A stretch of 11,614 nt of DNA, taken from assembly GCA_030604345.1 (NCBI GenBank), contig JAUVWB010000022.1, positions 1-11,614 on the forward strand. Reading direction: 5' to 3'. This stretch comes from Desulfofustis sp. (GTDB lineage Bacteria; Desulfobacterota; Desulfobulbia; Desulfobulbales; Desulfocapsaceae). The translations under genes were made by a program, and so were the position numbers. Every line of letters begins with the position of its first letter. The first letter of the stretch is position 1. Shown here piece by piece: positions 1 through 7,501 of this stretch. The notes under the pieces were generated by a model that was not told where the DNA came from, searched no databases, and worked only from the letters and a program-made list of their open reading frames with translations.

Positions 1-191
1 GTGTCGATAACGAGTTGGGAATCGACTATAAAGACCAAAAAACCTTACGAAATTTCGTCACCGAACGAGGCAAGATCATCCCCAGAAGAATTCTCGGCAC
101 CTGTGCCACCCACCAGCGACAACTTTGTGCCGCGGTAAAAAGGGCTCGACAGATCGCCCTGCTCCCTTATTCGGGAAATACCCAAGGCTAG
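1..191 (+). CDS. rpsR: 30S ribosomal protein S18, 3' part (5' end outside window)
   Basis: This is the C-terminal 62 codons of a small-subunit ribosomal protein, read in the frame starting at base 3 and ending at TAG 189-191. The translation contains the S18 hallmarks: a LGIDYKD / [12 protein letters not shown] segment, then [10 protein letters not shown] and a basic tail with [13 protein letters not shown]18 binds 16S rRNA on the platform of the 30S subunit together with S6, whose gene would be expected just upstream. Family members are about 75-90 residues, so only the N-terminus is missing. The next gene starts on the very next base after the stop, which suggests translational coupling. 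The identification rests on motif recognition and on the rpsR-rplI neighbourhood, which is conserved in many bacteria. Confidence 0.95.
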   Translation, partial: VDNELGIDYKDQKTLRNFVTERGKIIPRRILGTCATHQRQLCAAVKRARQIALLPYSGNTQG

Positions 192-1202
192 ATGGAAACA
201 CGTGCGGGAACGGTAGTGATTGACGAGAATTCAGGCGGCACCGGCAAGACAAGAGCCCTGCAATTCCTGGTGTTGTTCGCCCTGATGGTGTTGTTGCCGG
301 GGATGCTGGGGTCTGTCTTCGTCTGGCTCTATATGATGCTCCCCATAGCCGTCCTCTATTCCATGTACCGTTGGCAGTATGGCTTTCGGCTGGTACTCGG
401 AGGTTTGGCCGGAGCCGGGGTAATCAGCGTGATCACCGGCAGTCTCGGCAGTCTGATCATTGCCTGCCTGCTCGTTCCCGGCGGTTATATTCTGGCCAAT
501 TCGGCTCTGCAAGCCGATACACCGGCCCGGTCAGGGCTCAAGGGCACGGTGGCGCTCATCACTTGCTGCCTGCTACTCTTCGGCGGCCAGACCCTGCTCT
601 ACGACAGCAACCCGGTCAGCGTACTACTTGATTCTCTCGACCACGATGTGGAAGAGGCCATCGATTACTATCGGCAAAGCGACTCGTTCACTCCCGACAC
701 CCTGGCCGTACTCGAGCAGTCTTTCGTCCAGATGAAGGCGGTGGTGCCGAAAATCATTCCGGCACTCCTGGCCAGCCTGGCTCTTTTTGTCACCTGGACG
801 ACGATGATCGCCGGCAACCGTGTTGTCAAGCGGTTGACCGGATATCAGCCCTGGCCGGAACACACTACCTGGAAACTGCCCGACCGTCTGGTCTGGCTGT
901 TCATCGCCGCTACGGTGGCAGCACTGCTACCTCTGGGAATAATACGGTTGATCGGCATCAACCTGCTGATCATGTTGAGCCTGGTGTACGTGTTTCAGGG
1001 GTTTTCCGTGCTCTCCTTTTTTCTACACAAATGGAACACGCCCCTGGCTCTGCGTTTCTTTATCTACGGCATGATGCTGTTTCAGTCGTTCGGCACCATG
1101 CTTCTTCTAGCCGGTGGCTTGGCGGATGTCTGGTTCGACATGAGACGACTACGCACCGCTGCTCAGCCCCCAACCGACAGTCAGGACCCGCCGGCTCGAT
1201 GA
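192..1202 (+). CDS. Polytopic membrane protein of the DUF2232 (YybS-like) type
   Basis: A 336-residue integral membrane protein of unknown biochemical function. After a short polar N-terminus come hydrophobic stretches at roughly residues 24-58, 66-102 (each long enough for one or two helices), 117-137, 188-207, 232-280 and 292-315, so six to eight membrane spans. A hydrophilic loop at about 140-185 contains many acidic residues. Its position between rpsR and rplI matches the DUF2232/YybS family found there in many Desulfobacterota and Firmicutes; the family name comes from context and overall character, not from a signature motif. The ATG directly follows the rpsR stop, with AAGG at 184-187 inside rpsR as a possible ribosome binding site. 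No role in ribosome function has been shown that I know of; co-transcription is an inference from spacing. Confidence 0.8.
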   Translation: METRAGTVVIDENSGGTGKTRALQFLVLFALMVLLPGMLGSVFVWLYMMLPIAVLYSMYRWQYGFRLVLGGLAGAGVISVITGSLGSLIIACLLVPGGYILANSALQADTPARSGLKGTVALITCCLLLFGGQTLLYDSNPVSVLLDSLDHDVEEAIDYYRQSDSFTPDTLAVLEQSFVQMKAVVPKIIPALLASLALFVTWTTMIAGNRVVKRLTGYQPWPEHTTWKLPDRLVWLFIAATVAALLPLGIIRLIGINLLIMLSLVYVFQGFSVLSFFLHKWNTPLALRFFIYGMMLFQSFGTMLLLAGGLADVWFDMRRLRTAAQPPTDSQDPPAR

Positions 1203-1258
1203 TCAAAACCAAAAACTAATACGTTATCTTAAGCATAAACCGCTGTGAGGAAGCAACC

Positions 1259-1714
1259 ATGGAACTCATACTGAAAGAAACCATCGATACGCTGGGCCGA
1301 GAAGGCGATATCGTCAAAGTGAAACCCGGCTATGGCAGAAACTATCTGCTCCCGCAAGGCAAGGCTGTCCTTGCCACGCCGGCCAATCTGGCCGTTCTTG
1401 AAAAGAACAAGGCGGAGATCCAGGCTCGCCTCGCCGAACAGCAGAAGGCCGCTCAGACTCTCTTCCAGAAACTCAACGGCCTTGTTCTTGAATTTCAGGC
1501 ACTGGTGGCAGAAGACGATAAGTTGTTCGGCTCGATTTCGATCAACGATATTTGCGATCAGCTTGCTGCAAAGAGTGTAGCGGTGGAGAAAAAGCACATA
1601 TTGTTGTCCGAGCCGATCAAAACACTCGGTGACAAACAGGTATCCGTCAAAGTCGGCTTTGATCTATTTGCCGACATTACCGTTCGGGTCAGCGCCCAGC
1701 AGCCCGAAGCCTGA
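1259..1714 (+). CDS. rplI: 50S ribosomal protein L9
   Basis: A 151-residue large-subunit protein that binds 23S rRNA at the base of the L1 stalk. The N-terminal rRNA-binding domain is typical: MELILKETIDTLGREGDIV, then VKPGYGRNYLLPQGKA at about residues 21-36. A long charged connecting helix follows (about 43-75), and a C-terminal domain ends near residue 147. Length is normal for the family (about 148-150). The ATG is preceded by GTGAGGAAG (1245-1253), a good ribosome binding site. The 56-base gap after the DUF2232 gene shows no strong terminator, so it probably belongs to the same transcript, which would end at the hairpin at about 1800-1843. Confidence 0.97.
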   Translation: MELILKETIDTLGREGDIVKVKPGYGRNYLLPQGKAVLATPANLAVLEKNKAEIQARLAEQQKAAQTLFQKLNGLVLEFQALVAEDDKLFGSISINDICDQLAAKSVAVEKKHILLSEPIKTLGDKQVSVKVGFDLFADITVRVSAQQPEA

Positions 1715-1799
1715 TCCTCTCAGGTCGGCAGCTCTCCGCACGTTTCTCTTCTACCCGGCAACCGGCCGGGCCCAATGAAGCGGAAGCGAACCTGCAGAC

Positions 1800-1843
1800 A
1801 ACACACCGGCAGACCATGGTCTGTGCCGGTGTGTTTTTGTTTT
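1800..1843 (+). terminator. Rho-independent terminator after rplI
   Basis: An 11-bp GC-rich outer stem pairs 1800-1810 with 1825-1835. The enclosed bases hold a self-complementary AGACCATGGTCT (1811-1822) and a 2-nt bulge at 1823-1824. The right arm runs straight into a T-rich tract (1834-1843, TTTTTGTTTT with one G). This is the classic intrinsic terminator layout and would close the ribosomal block. A smaller hairpin upstream (CCCGGC 1754-1759 with GCCGGG 1765-1770) has no T tract. Confidence 0.85.
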
Positions 1844-1870
1844 GACACCACAGATCCGGTGTATTAGACA
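1842..1870 (+). promoter_or_regulatory. Weak candidate promoter for dnaB
   Basis: A perfect TTGACA at 1842-1847 sits in the T tract of the terminator and could be a -35 box. The best -10-like sequence, TATTAG (1862-1867), is only 14 nt downstream, shorter than the usual 16-18. At a 17-nt spacing the hexamer is TAGACA, a poor match. The placement just after a terminator and before dnaB is sensible, but the -10 match is weak. Confidence 0.3.
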
Positions 1871-1898
1871 GCAACGTGAATTCCTCCCGTTCGACGCC

Positions 1899-3290
1899 AT
1901 GGACAATGCACACCCGATGACTACCGGTCATCCCAAAACAACAGGGGGACGGGTTCCGCCCCATAATATCGAAGCCGAGCAGTCGGTTCTCGGTTCGATT
2001 CTGCTCAAGGATCAGGTCTTCTCGTCGGTTGTCGATATCGTCGCTCCCCAGGATTTCTACCGCGACGGGCACCGGGTCATCTTCACCGCCATGATCGAGC
2101 TGTTCAACCGCAACGAACCGCAGGATCTGGTTACCGTGACCAGCCTACTCAACGACACCAATCAGCTTGAGACAGCCGGCGGAGCCGGGTATCTCGCCTC
2201 GTTGACATCGATCGTTCCGGTGACGGCAAACATCGCCGCCTATGCCCGTATCGTCCGGCAAAAAGCCGTCCTGCGCAGCCTGATCCGGGTGAGCAGCGAT
2301 ATCGCCAACCGCTGCTTCGAAGAACAGGACGACATCGACCAGCTGGTCGATGAGGCCGAGCAATCCATCTTCGACATCGCCGGGAAGAAAGATACGACAG
2401 TGTTCATGCCCCTCAAGAGCGTCATCCCCGGTTGTTTCGAGAAAATCGAGCAACTCTTTAAGCGTAAAGAACTGATTACCGGGGTCCCCACCGGATATTA
2501 TGAGCTCGATCGGCTCACCGCCGGTCTGCAGTCCTCCGACCTGATCGTCCTGGCTGCCCGGCCGTCCATGGGCAAGACGGCGTTTGCCCTCAATCTCGCC
2601 CAGCATGCGGCCCTGGTAGAAAAGACCGGCGTGGCCATTTTCAGCCTGGAGATGTCCCGGGAACAATTGGCCATGCGGTTGCTCAGTTCAGTCGGTCATA
2701 TCGATTCACAACGGATACGGACCGGACGCCTGCACTCGGAGGACTGGCCGCATCTGACCCGGGCGGTGGGCATGCTCTCCGATGCACCGGTCTATATTGA
2801 TGACACGCCGGCCCTGTCGATCCTGGAGATGCGTTCCAAAGTCAGGCGCTTGGCGGCGCGCCAAAAAATCGGCCTGATCATCGTCGACTACCTGCAGTTG
2901 ATGCGCGGCCGCAACACCGAGAACAGGACTCAGGAAATCAGCGACATCTCCCGATCACTGAAGGCGCTTGCCAAGGAGCACAACGTCCCGGTTTTGGCCC
3001 TATCCCAGCTCAACCGAGGCCTCGAGAGCCGCACCGACAAACGGCCGATGATGTCGGACCTGCGCGAGTCCGGAGCCATCGAGCAGGACGCCGATGTCAT
3101 CTGTTTCATCTATCGCGACGAGGTCTACAACAAGGCGGAAGACAACCCGCAAAAGGGCATAGCCGAAATCATCATCGGCAAGCAGCGCAACGGACCGACG
3201 GGTACGGTGCGGCTCTTTTTCAAAAAAGAATACACCATGTTTGAGAACCTCAGCGCCTATGAGGAGTCGCCCTGGGTCGACCCCTCCTGA
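1899..3290 (+). CDS. dnaB: Replicative DNA helicase DnaB
   Basis: The hexameric 5'-3' helicase that unwinds DNA at the replication fork and contacts primase. From ATG 1899 it is 463 residues, normal for the family (E. coli about 471). The N-terminal primase-interaction domain begins with [17 protein letters not shown]. The RecA-like domain has the Walker A motif ARPSMGKT with the lysine at residue 226, the [16 protein letters not shown] helix, the Walker B-like [10 protein letters not shown], and the C-terminal motif [19 protein letters not shown]. No intein is present. The frame stays open upstream to a TTG at 1842, but that codon lies in the rplI terminator and the extra residues are not DnaB-like. 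ATG 1899 or ATG 1917 is more likely; neither has a clear ribosome binding site. leuS follows 40 nt after the stop and is probably co-transcribed. Confidence 0.95.
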   Translation: MDNAHPMTTGHPKTTGGRVPPHNIEAEQSVLGSILLKDQVFSSVVDIVAPQDFYRDGHRVIFTAMIELFNRNEPQDLVTVTSLLNDTNQLETAGGAGYLASLTSIVPVTANIAAYARIVRQKAVLRSLIRVSSDIANRCFEEQDDIDQLVDEAEQSIFDIAGKKDTTVFMPLKSVIPGCFEKIEQLFKRKELITGVPTGYYELDRLTAGLQSSDLIVLAARPSMGKTAFALNLAQHAALVEKTGVAIFSLEMSREQLAMRLLSSVGHIDSQRIRTGRLHSEDWPHLTRAVGMLSDAPVYIDDTPALSILEMRSKVRRLAARQKIGLIIVDYLQLMRGRNTENRTQEISDISRSLKALAKEHNVPVLALSQLNRGLESRTDKRPMMSDLRESGAIEQDADVICFIYRDEVYNKAEDNPQKGIAEIIIGKQRNGPTGTVRLFFKKEYTMFENLSAYEESPWVDPS

Positions 3291-5382
3291 ACGTCAAGAA
3301 CCCTACAGTCTGCATTGTGAGAGGAACGGCATGAACGAGGAAAACGCATTTCCGCAGAAGTATGATTTTTCCACCGTGGAAAAAAGGTGGCAGGACCAGT
3401 GGGAGGCCAGCCAGACCTATCGAGTCGTCGAAGATGAGAGCAAGCCGAAATACTATGTGCTGGAGATGTTTCCCTATCCCTCCGGACGGATTCACATGGG
3501 CCATGTGCGCAATTACACCATCGGCGATGTGGTGGCCCGTTACAAACGATTGATGGGGTTCAACGTCCTGCATCCCATGGGCTGGGACGCCTTCGGTCTG
3601 CCGGCTGAAAACGCCGCACAAAAACACGGCACCCATCCGGCCAAGTGGACTTACGAAAACATCGCCTATATGAAGTCGCAGCTGAAAAAGCTCGGCTTTT
3701 CCTACGACTGGCAGCGCGAATTCGCCACCTGCGACGCCGATTATTACCGCTGGGAACAGAAACTTTTCCTGCAGATGTACCAGCATGGGCTCGTCTACCG
3801 CAAAATCACCACCGTCAACTGGTGCGAAACCTGCCAGACGGTACTGGCCAACGAACAGGTTATCGAAGGCGCCTGCTGGCGCTGCGACAACTTCGTTCAG
3901 CCCCGTAACATGCACGGCTGGTTCTTCAAAATCACCGACTACGCCGAAGAGTTGTTGGCCGACCTGGAGAAGCTCGGCGGCTGGCCGGAAAAAGTGGTCA
4001 CCATGCAACACAACTGGATCGGCAAATCCACCGGTCTGCTCTGTTCGTTCCCGGTTGAAGGCCTTGACGAAGAGGTGGCCATCTTCACCACGCGCCCCGA
4101 CACCATTTTCGGAGTTACCTTCATGTCCATTGCCCCCGAGCACCCGCTGGTGGAGAAACTGCTTGCCGGCAACGAACGGGAAGAGGCGCTACGCGCCTTT
4201 ATCGGCTCGGTCATGGAAGAGAAAAAGCGCCGCCCCATCGGCAGCGAAACGGAAAAGAACGGCATGTTCACCGGGCACTATTGCCGCAATCCCTTCAACG
4301 GCCAGCTGGTGCCCATCTACCTCGCCAATTTCGTGGTCATGGAGTACGGCACCGGCGCCGTCATGGCCGTCCCGGCCCATGATCAGAGGGACTTCGAATT
4401 CGCTCGGAAATTTTCGCTGCCCATCGCCCCGGTGGTCGTCCCCGCCGGAACGACCCTGGACCCGGAGCGCATGGAAGAGGCGGCCAGCGGTCCCGGCGTC
4501 CTCGTCAATTCAGGGATGTTCAGCGGTATGGACTCCCTGGCGGCCCAACAGGCAATTGTCGACCACGCCCGGCAACAGGGCTTCGGTCAGGCCCACACCG
4601 CCTATCGCCTCAGGGATTGGGGGATATCGAGACAACGCTACTGGGGGGCGCCAATCCCGATGATTCACTGCCCGAGCTGTGGGGTCGTGCCGGTTCCCGA
4701 AGACCAGCTGCCGATCCGCCTGCCCGATGGCGCCGATACCGCCGCCGACGAATGCTCACCGCTGAGTCGTCGGCCCGATTTTTTCAAGACCTCCTGCCCC
4801 ACCTGCGGTGGTGCGGCCGAACGGGAAACCGACACCATGGACACCTTTGTCGAATCCTCCTGGTACTTCGCCCGCTTCACCTGCCCCGACAACGACACGG
4901 CCATCCTCGATGAGCGGACCCAGGCCTGGTTGCCGGTGGATCAATACATCGGCGGCGTCGAGCACGCCATCCTGCATCTGCTCTATTCGCGTTTTTTCAC
5001 GAAAGTTCTGCGCGACCTCGGCTATCTGCATATCGACGAACCGTTCACCAACCTTCTGACCCAGGGGATGGTCATCAAGGATGGTGCCAAGATGTCGAAA
5101 TCAAAAGGCAACGTGGTTGATCCCGACCAACTCATCAACCAGTACGGAGCAGACACCGTACGCCTCTTCAGCCTCTTTGCCGCCCCGCCAGAACGCGATC
5201 TGGAATGGAACGCGCAAGGCGTCGAAGGGGCGAGCCGCTTTCTCAACCGGGTCTATCGGACGGTCGTCGCCTTCGTCGAGCAACGAGAGAACCCCGCTTA
5301 TTTCGCTGCCGATGCGGCTGAGATCGACCGGGAACTGCAGCGAAAAAACCACCAGACCATCAAGAAGGTCAGGTTCGACATG

Positions 5383-5385
5383 TAA
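5383..5385 (+). other. In-frame TAA stop codon inside leuS
   Basis: The stop falls between KKVRFDM and NNFHFNTAIS. By recalled alignment with E. coli LeuRS (KVTDDIGRRQTFNTAI) it occupies a single ordinary residue position, so nothing appears inserted or deleted. One base change would restore a sense codon: GAA (Glu), CAA (Gln) or AAA (Lys) are all one step from TAA. TAA, TGA and TAG all end other genes in this window, so TAA is not reassigned here. Confidence 0.9.
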
Positions 5386-5421
5386 AACAACTTCCATTTC
5401 AACACGGCCATCAGCGCCGTC

Positions 5422-5823
5422 ATGGAATTGTTTAACGCCCTGTCCGCAGCAACCGACGAAAACCGCAGCGAACGGCCGTCTTCGGCCTGTGTCGAGGAAG
5501 TGATCCGCACCATGCTCGTCCTACTCTATCCGATGGTTCCTCATTTCTGCTCGGAGATGTGGCGCATCGCCGGTTTCCACCAGACCATCGAAGAACAATC
5601 CTGGCCGGATTTTGATGAAGCAATCGCCCGGGAAGACCAATTGACCATCGTCGTACAGGTCAACGGTAAGGTCAGGTCCCGGCTGCAGGTGGCTACCGAT
5701 ATCGACGATGAGTCGCTGCGCCAACAGGCGCTCGAGGATGCGAATGTTCGCCGCTTCCTGACCGATACGCCGATTAAAAAGGTCATTGTGGTCAAGAAGA
5801 AACTTGTTAATATCGTTGTTTAA
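5422..5823 (+). CDS. C-terminal leuS fragment (anticodon-binding and C-terminal domains)
   Basis: This is the part of the leuS frame downstream of the TAA that could be separately started, from the first in-frame ATG after it. It gives 133 residues: the end of the anticodon-binding helical bundle (LLYPMVPHFCSEMW) and the C-terminal domain (VQVNGKVRSRLQV, ending KKLVNIVV). Upstream of this ATG there is no purine-rich ribosome binding site, and the ATG corresponds to an internal methionine conserved in LeuRS (AVMEL). It is therefore best read as the remnant of one gene. An independent subunit is the less likely alternative. Confidence 0.45.
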   Translation: MELFNALSAATDENRSERPSSACVEEVIRTMLVLLYPMVPHFCSEMWRIAGFHQTIEEQSWPDFDEAIAREDQLTIVVQVNGKVRSRLQVATDIDDESLRQQALEDANVRRFLTDTPIKKVIVVKKKLVNIVV

Positions 5824-5896
5824 TACTAGAATGTGGCTTTTATGATCCCGATCCCGGACCCCCCGAACAGGGCGCCTGATCCCGGGTACAACACAC

Positions 5897-5904
5897 AAAA
5901 GGAG
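5897..5904 (+). promoter_or_regulatory. Ribosome binding site of lptE
   Basis: AAAAGGAG lies 10 nt before ATG 5915 and 7 nt before GTG 5912. It supports initiation at one of these adjacent codons but does not decide between them. Confidence 0.75.
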
Positions 5905-5914
5905 CTTTGCCGTG

Positions 5915-6436
5915 ATGCCGTTTATCCGTCTTGCCGCCCTCATGCTGGGGGTCGTTATCATGCTCGGTGGTTGCGGTTACCGCAATCCATACGTTTACAC
6001 CGGCCCGGAAAAATCCATCTACATGCCGACCTGGAAGAACCGAACCAGTGAGCTGCAGCTCGATGCGAATATCTACCAGGAACTGCTGACCTGGTTCCAG
6101 AAATCCGGTTCGATCAACGTCACCAAACAAAAGGAGGGCGCCGACCTGATCCTGGCCGGTGAGATCATCTCCTACAATCTCCCCAGCCTGACCTATGGTG
6201 CCGACAACCGAACCTCGACGGTGAAGCTCAGACTACGTGTGCGCTATGTCCTCAAGGATTTGAAATCAGACAAAATTCTCATCGAACAGTCGTCGGAGAC
6301 GTGGACCGAGGACTTCCGGGTCAGCTCCGATTCCGCGCTCACCAGGGACAATGCCAACCGAGCCCTGGAAACCATCATCGAGAACATGTCACAGAAGATC
6401 TACCAGCGGACGCTGACGCAGATCACCAAGTCCTGA
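5915..6436 (+). CDS. lptE: LPS-assembly lipoprotein LptE
   Basis: An outer-membrane lipoprotein of 173 residues that would plug and help assemble the LptD barrel, which inserts lipopolysaccharide into the outer leaflet. The N-terminus is a lipoprotein signal peptide: a basic residue (MPFIRLA), a hydrophobic core, and the lipobox LGGC with the lipidated cysteine at residue 20. The mature part opens with GYRNPY and has the LptE-like pattern of a 'fixed' strand (IYMPTWKNRTSE), a helix, a GADLILAGEI strand and an RLRVRYVLKD strand. LptE is poorly conserved, so the name rests on the lipobox, size, fold pattern and location just after leuS, as in many proteobacteria. GTG 5912 is an equally possible start, adding one residue. 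The gap to leuS is 91 nt. Confidence 0.8.
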   Translation: MPFIRLAALMLGVVIMLGGCGYRNPYVYTGPEKSIYMPTWKNRTSELQLDANIYQELLTWFQKSGSINVTKQKEGADLILAGEIISYNLPSLTYGADNRTSTVKLRLRVRYVLKDLKSDKILIEQSSETWTEDFRVSSDSALTRDNANRALETIIENMSQKIYQRTLTQITKS

Positions 6437-6452
6437 CGCTCTCTGCTCCTGC

Positions 6453-6483
6453 CCGGCTACCGGTGCCCCACACCGGTAGCCGG
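6453..6483. other. Perfect 13-bp hairpin between lptE and dus
   Basis: CCGGCTACCGGTG (6453-6465) and CACCGGTAGCCGG (6471-6483) are exact inverted repeats around a 5-nt loop CCCCA. The element starts 16 nt after the lptE stop. No T tract follows on the plus strand, so it is not a textbook intrinsic terminator. It may stop transcription inefficiently, or protect the 3' end of the upstream mRNA. Confidence 0.7.
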
Positions 6484-6537
6484 ACCCTGATACGCTTATC
6501 ATCGTCGCCAGCCCAGGGCGGCTTCCATGTCAGACCC

Positions 6538-7497
6538 ATGCCGTCTCCCCCTTCCTTCTCATTTTCCGGCACCCTGGTCCTGGCCCCACTGGCAGGCTAC
6601 ACCGATCTCGCTTTTCGTTTGTTGTGCAGACAACATGGTGCTACCCTCTGCGTTTCCGAGATGATCAGCTCCCATGGCCTCGTCTATCGCCAACCCGCCA
6701 CCGAGGCATTGCTGGCCACCAGTGCCGAGGATCGACCCGTCGCATTTCAGCTGTTCGGTGCCGACGCCGCCGTCATGGGAGAGGCGGCCCGGCTGCTGCA
6801 GCCGTTTGCTCCCGATCTGATCGATATCAATATGGGCTGTCCGGTCAAGAAGGTTACCAAGCGCGGTGCAGGTGCCGCCCTCATGGCCGATCCGCGGCTG
6901 GCCGAAAGCATCATCCGCGCCGTCGTGGCCAACAGCCGGTGCCCGGTCACCGTCAAATTTCGCTCGGGACCCGATGCCGCCACCATTACCGCCGTAGACT
7001 TCGCCCGCATGGCCGAGCAGGCCGGGGCAGCGGCCTTGACCGTCCATGGCCGAACCTGGAAGCAGGGATTCTGCGGCACGGCTGATTGGACGATCGTTCG
7101 CCAGGTCAAGGAAGCGGTCACCATTCCGGTCATCGGCAACGGCGACGTGAGCGATTATCACGACGCCGAGATGAAACGACTGGCTTCCGGCTGTGACGCG
7201 GTCATGATCGGCCGGGCGGCTCTCGGCAACCCCTGGGTGTTCTCCGCCACCGGTCGGCCAGACCGGCCGGCCGACATCCTGGCCGCCGGCCGCCACCATC
7301 TCCACTTGATGAATATTCACGGCCTCACCCGCCTGGGCTCGGCGAAAAACCATCTCGGCCGCTATTTCAAGGGGTTTCCCGGAGCCTCCCGGCTCCGGGC
7401 CGAGCTGTACCAGATAGCCGACTGGCCGCATCTGCTCTCATTTTTCGACGCGGCATTGAGTCGCTTCGCAGACGTCGAAACCTTTCGGAACCACTAA
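6538..7497 (+). CDS. dusB: tRNA-dihydrouridine synthase (DusB-like)
   Basis: A 319-residue FMN-dependent TIM-barrel enzyme that reduces specific uridines in tRNA to dihydrouridine using NADPH. Typical blocks: LAPLAGYTDLAFRLL near the N-terminus (flavin-binding strand), FQLFGAD, INMGCPVKKVTKRGAGAALM with the catalytic cysteine at residue 101, VTVKFRSG, LTVHGRTWKQGF, VIGNGDV (phosphate-binding loop) and MIGRAALGNPWVF. The C-terminal helical tRNA-binding domain is present. The frame stays open upstream to 6301, but that stretch overlaps lptE and encodes nothing family-like. ATG 6538 gives the normal length. No strong ribosome binding site precedes it (GGGCGG at about 6515 is distant). DusB is preferred over DusA/DusC from the motif wording and length; this subfamily choice is tentative. 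The radical SAM gene follows after 4 nt. Confidence 0.9.
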   Translation: MPSPPSFSFSGTLVLAPLAGYTDLAFRLLCRQHGATLCVSEMISSHGLVYRQPATEALLATSAEDRPVAFQLFGADAAVMGEAARLLQPFAPDLIDINMGCPVKKVTKRGAGAALMADPRLAESIIRAVVANSRCPVTVKFRSGPDAATITAVDFARMAEQAGAAALTVHGRTWKQGFCGTADWTIVRQVKEAVTIPVIGNGDVSDYHDAEMKRLASGCDAVMIGRAALGNPWVFSATGRPDRPADILAAGRHHLHLMNIHGLTRLGSAKNHLGRYFKGFPGASRLRAELYQIADWPHLLSFFDAALSRFADVETFRNH

Positions 7498-7501
7498 GTC
7501 G

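Larger units (their letters stand above)
3331..5823 (+). pseudogene. leuS: Leucyl-tRNA synthetase interrupted by one in-frame TAA
   Basis: The class Ia enzyme that charges tRNA-Leu. The full frame is 830 codons (E. coli about 860), starting at ATG 3331 behind GAGAGGA (3319-3325). Visible in order: catalytic HMGH at residues 55-58; a Cys4 zinc knuckle (WCETC...CWRC); the CP1 editing domain with TTRPDTIFG and [19 protein letters not shown]; a second Cys4 cluster (CPSC...CPTC); KMSKS at 587-591; then the anticodon-binding helices and a C-terminal domain with VQVNGKVRSRLQV. Codon 685 is TAA (5383-5385), and the frame continues unchanged with NNFHFNTAISAVMELFNAL, which matches the family. No other stop or frameshift occurs. 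Read literally, the product is a 684-residue protein lacking part of the anticodon-binding domain and the C-terminal domain, probably inactive. Since LeuRS is essential, a sequencing error, or a second leuS copy elsewhere, must be considered. Confidence 0.85.

Noticed and set aside
3241..3330. Upstream extension of the leuS frame into dnaB
   Set aside because: ATG 3331 has a good ribosome binding site and starts the LeuRS-like sequence; the extension overlaps the dnaB end.
3250..4143. Long open frame (297 codons) on the minus strand opposite the 3' end of dnaB and leuS
   Set aside because: It lies opposite well-supported coding sequence, has no recognisable domain, and is typical of antisense open frames in GC-rich genes.
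5383..5385. Reassignment of TAA as a sense codon in this organism
   Set aside because: TAA ends dus (7495-7497) and the leuS frame itself (5821-5823) at the expected protein ends.
5824..5896. Terminator between leuS and lptE
   Set aside because: The region has short GATCCCGG direct repeats and small imperfect dyads, but no stable stem followed by a T tract.
6301..6537. Upstream extension of the dus reading frame
   Set aside because: It overlaps lptE in another frame and adds no Dus-like sequence; ATG 6538 gives normal length.
6559..7431. 290-codon minus-strand open frame opposite dus
   Set aside because: Mirror image of a clear dihydrouridine synthase gene; no family-like motif in the translation.
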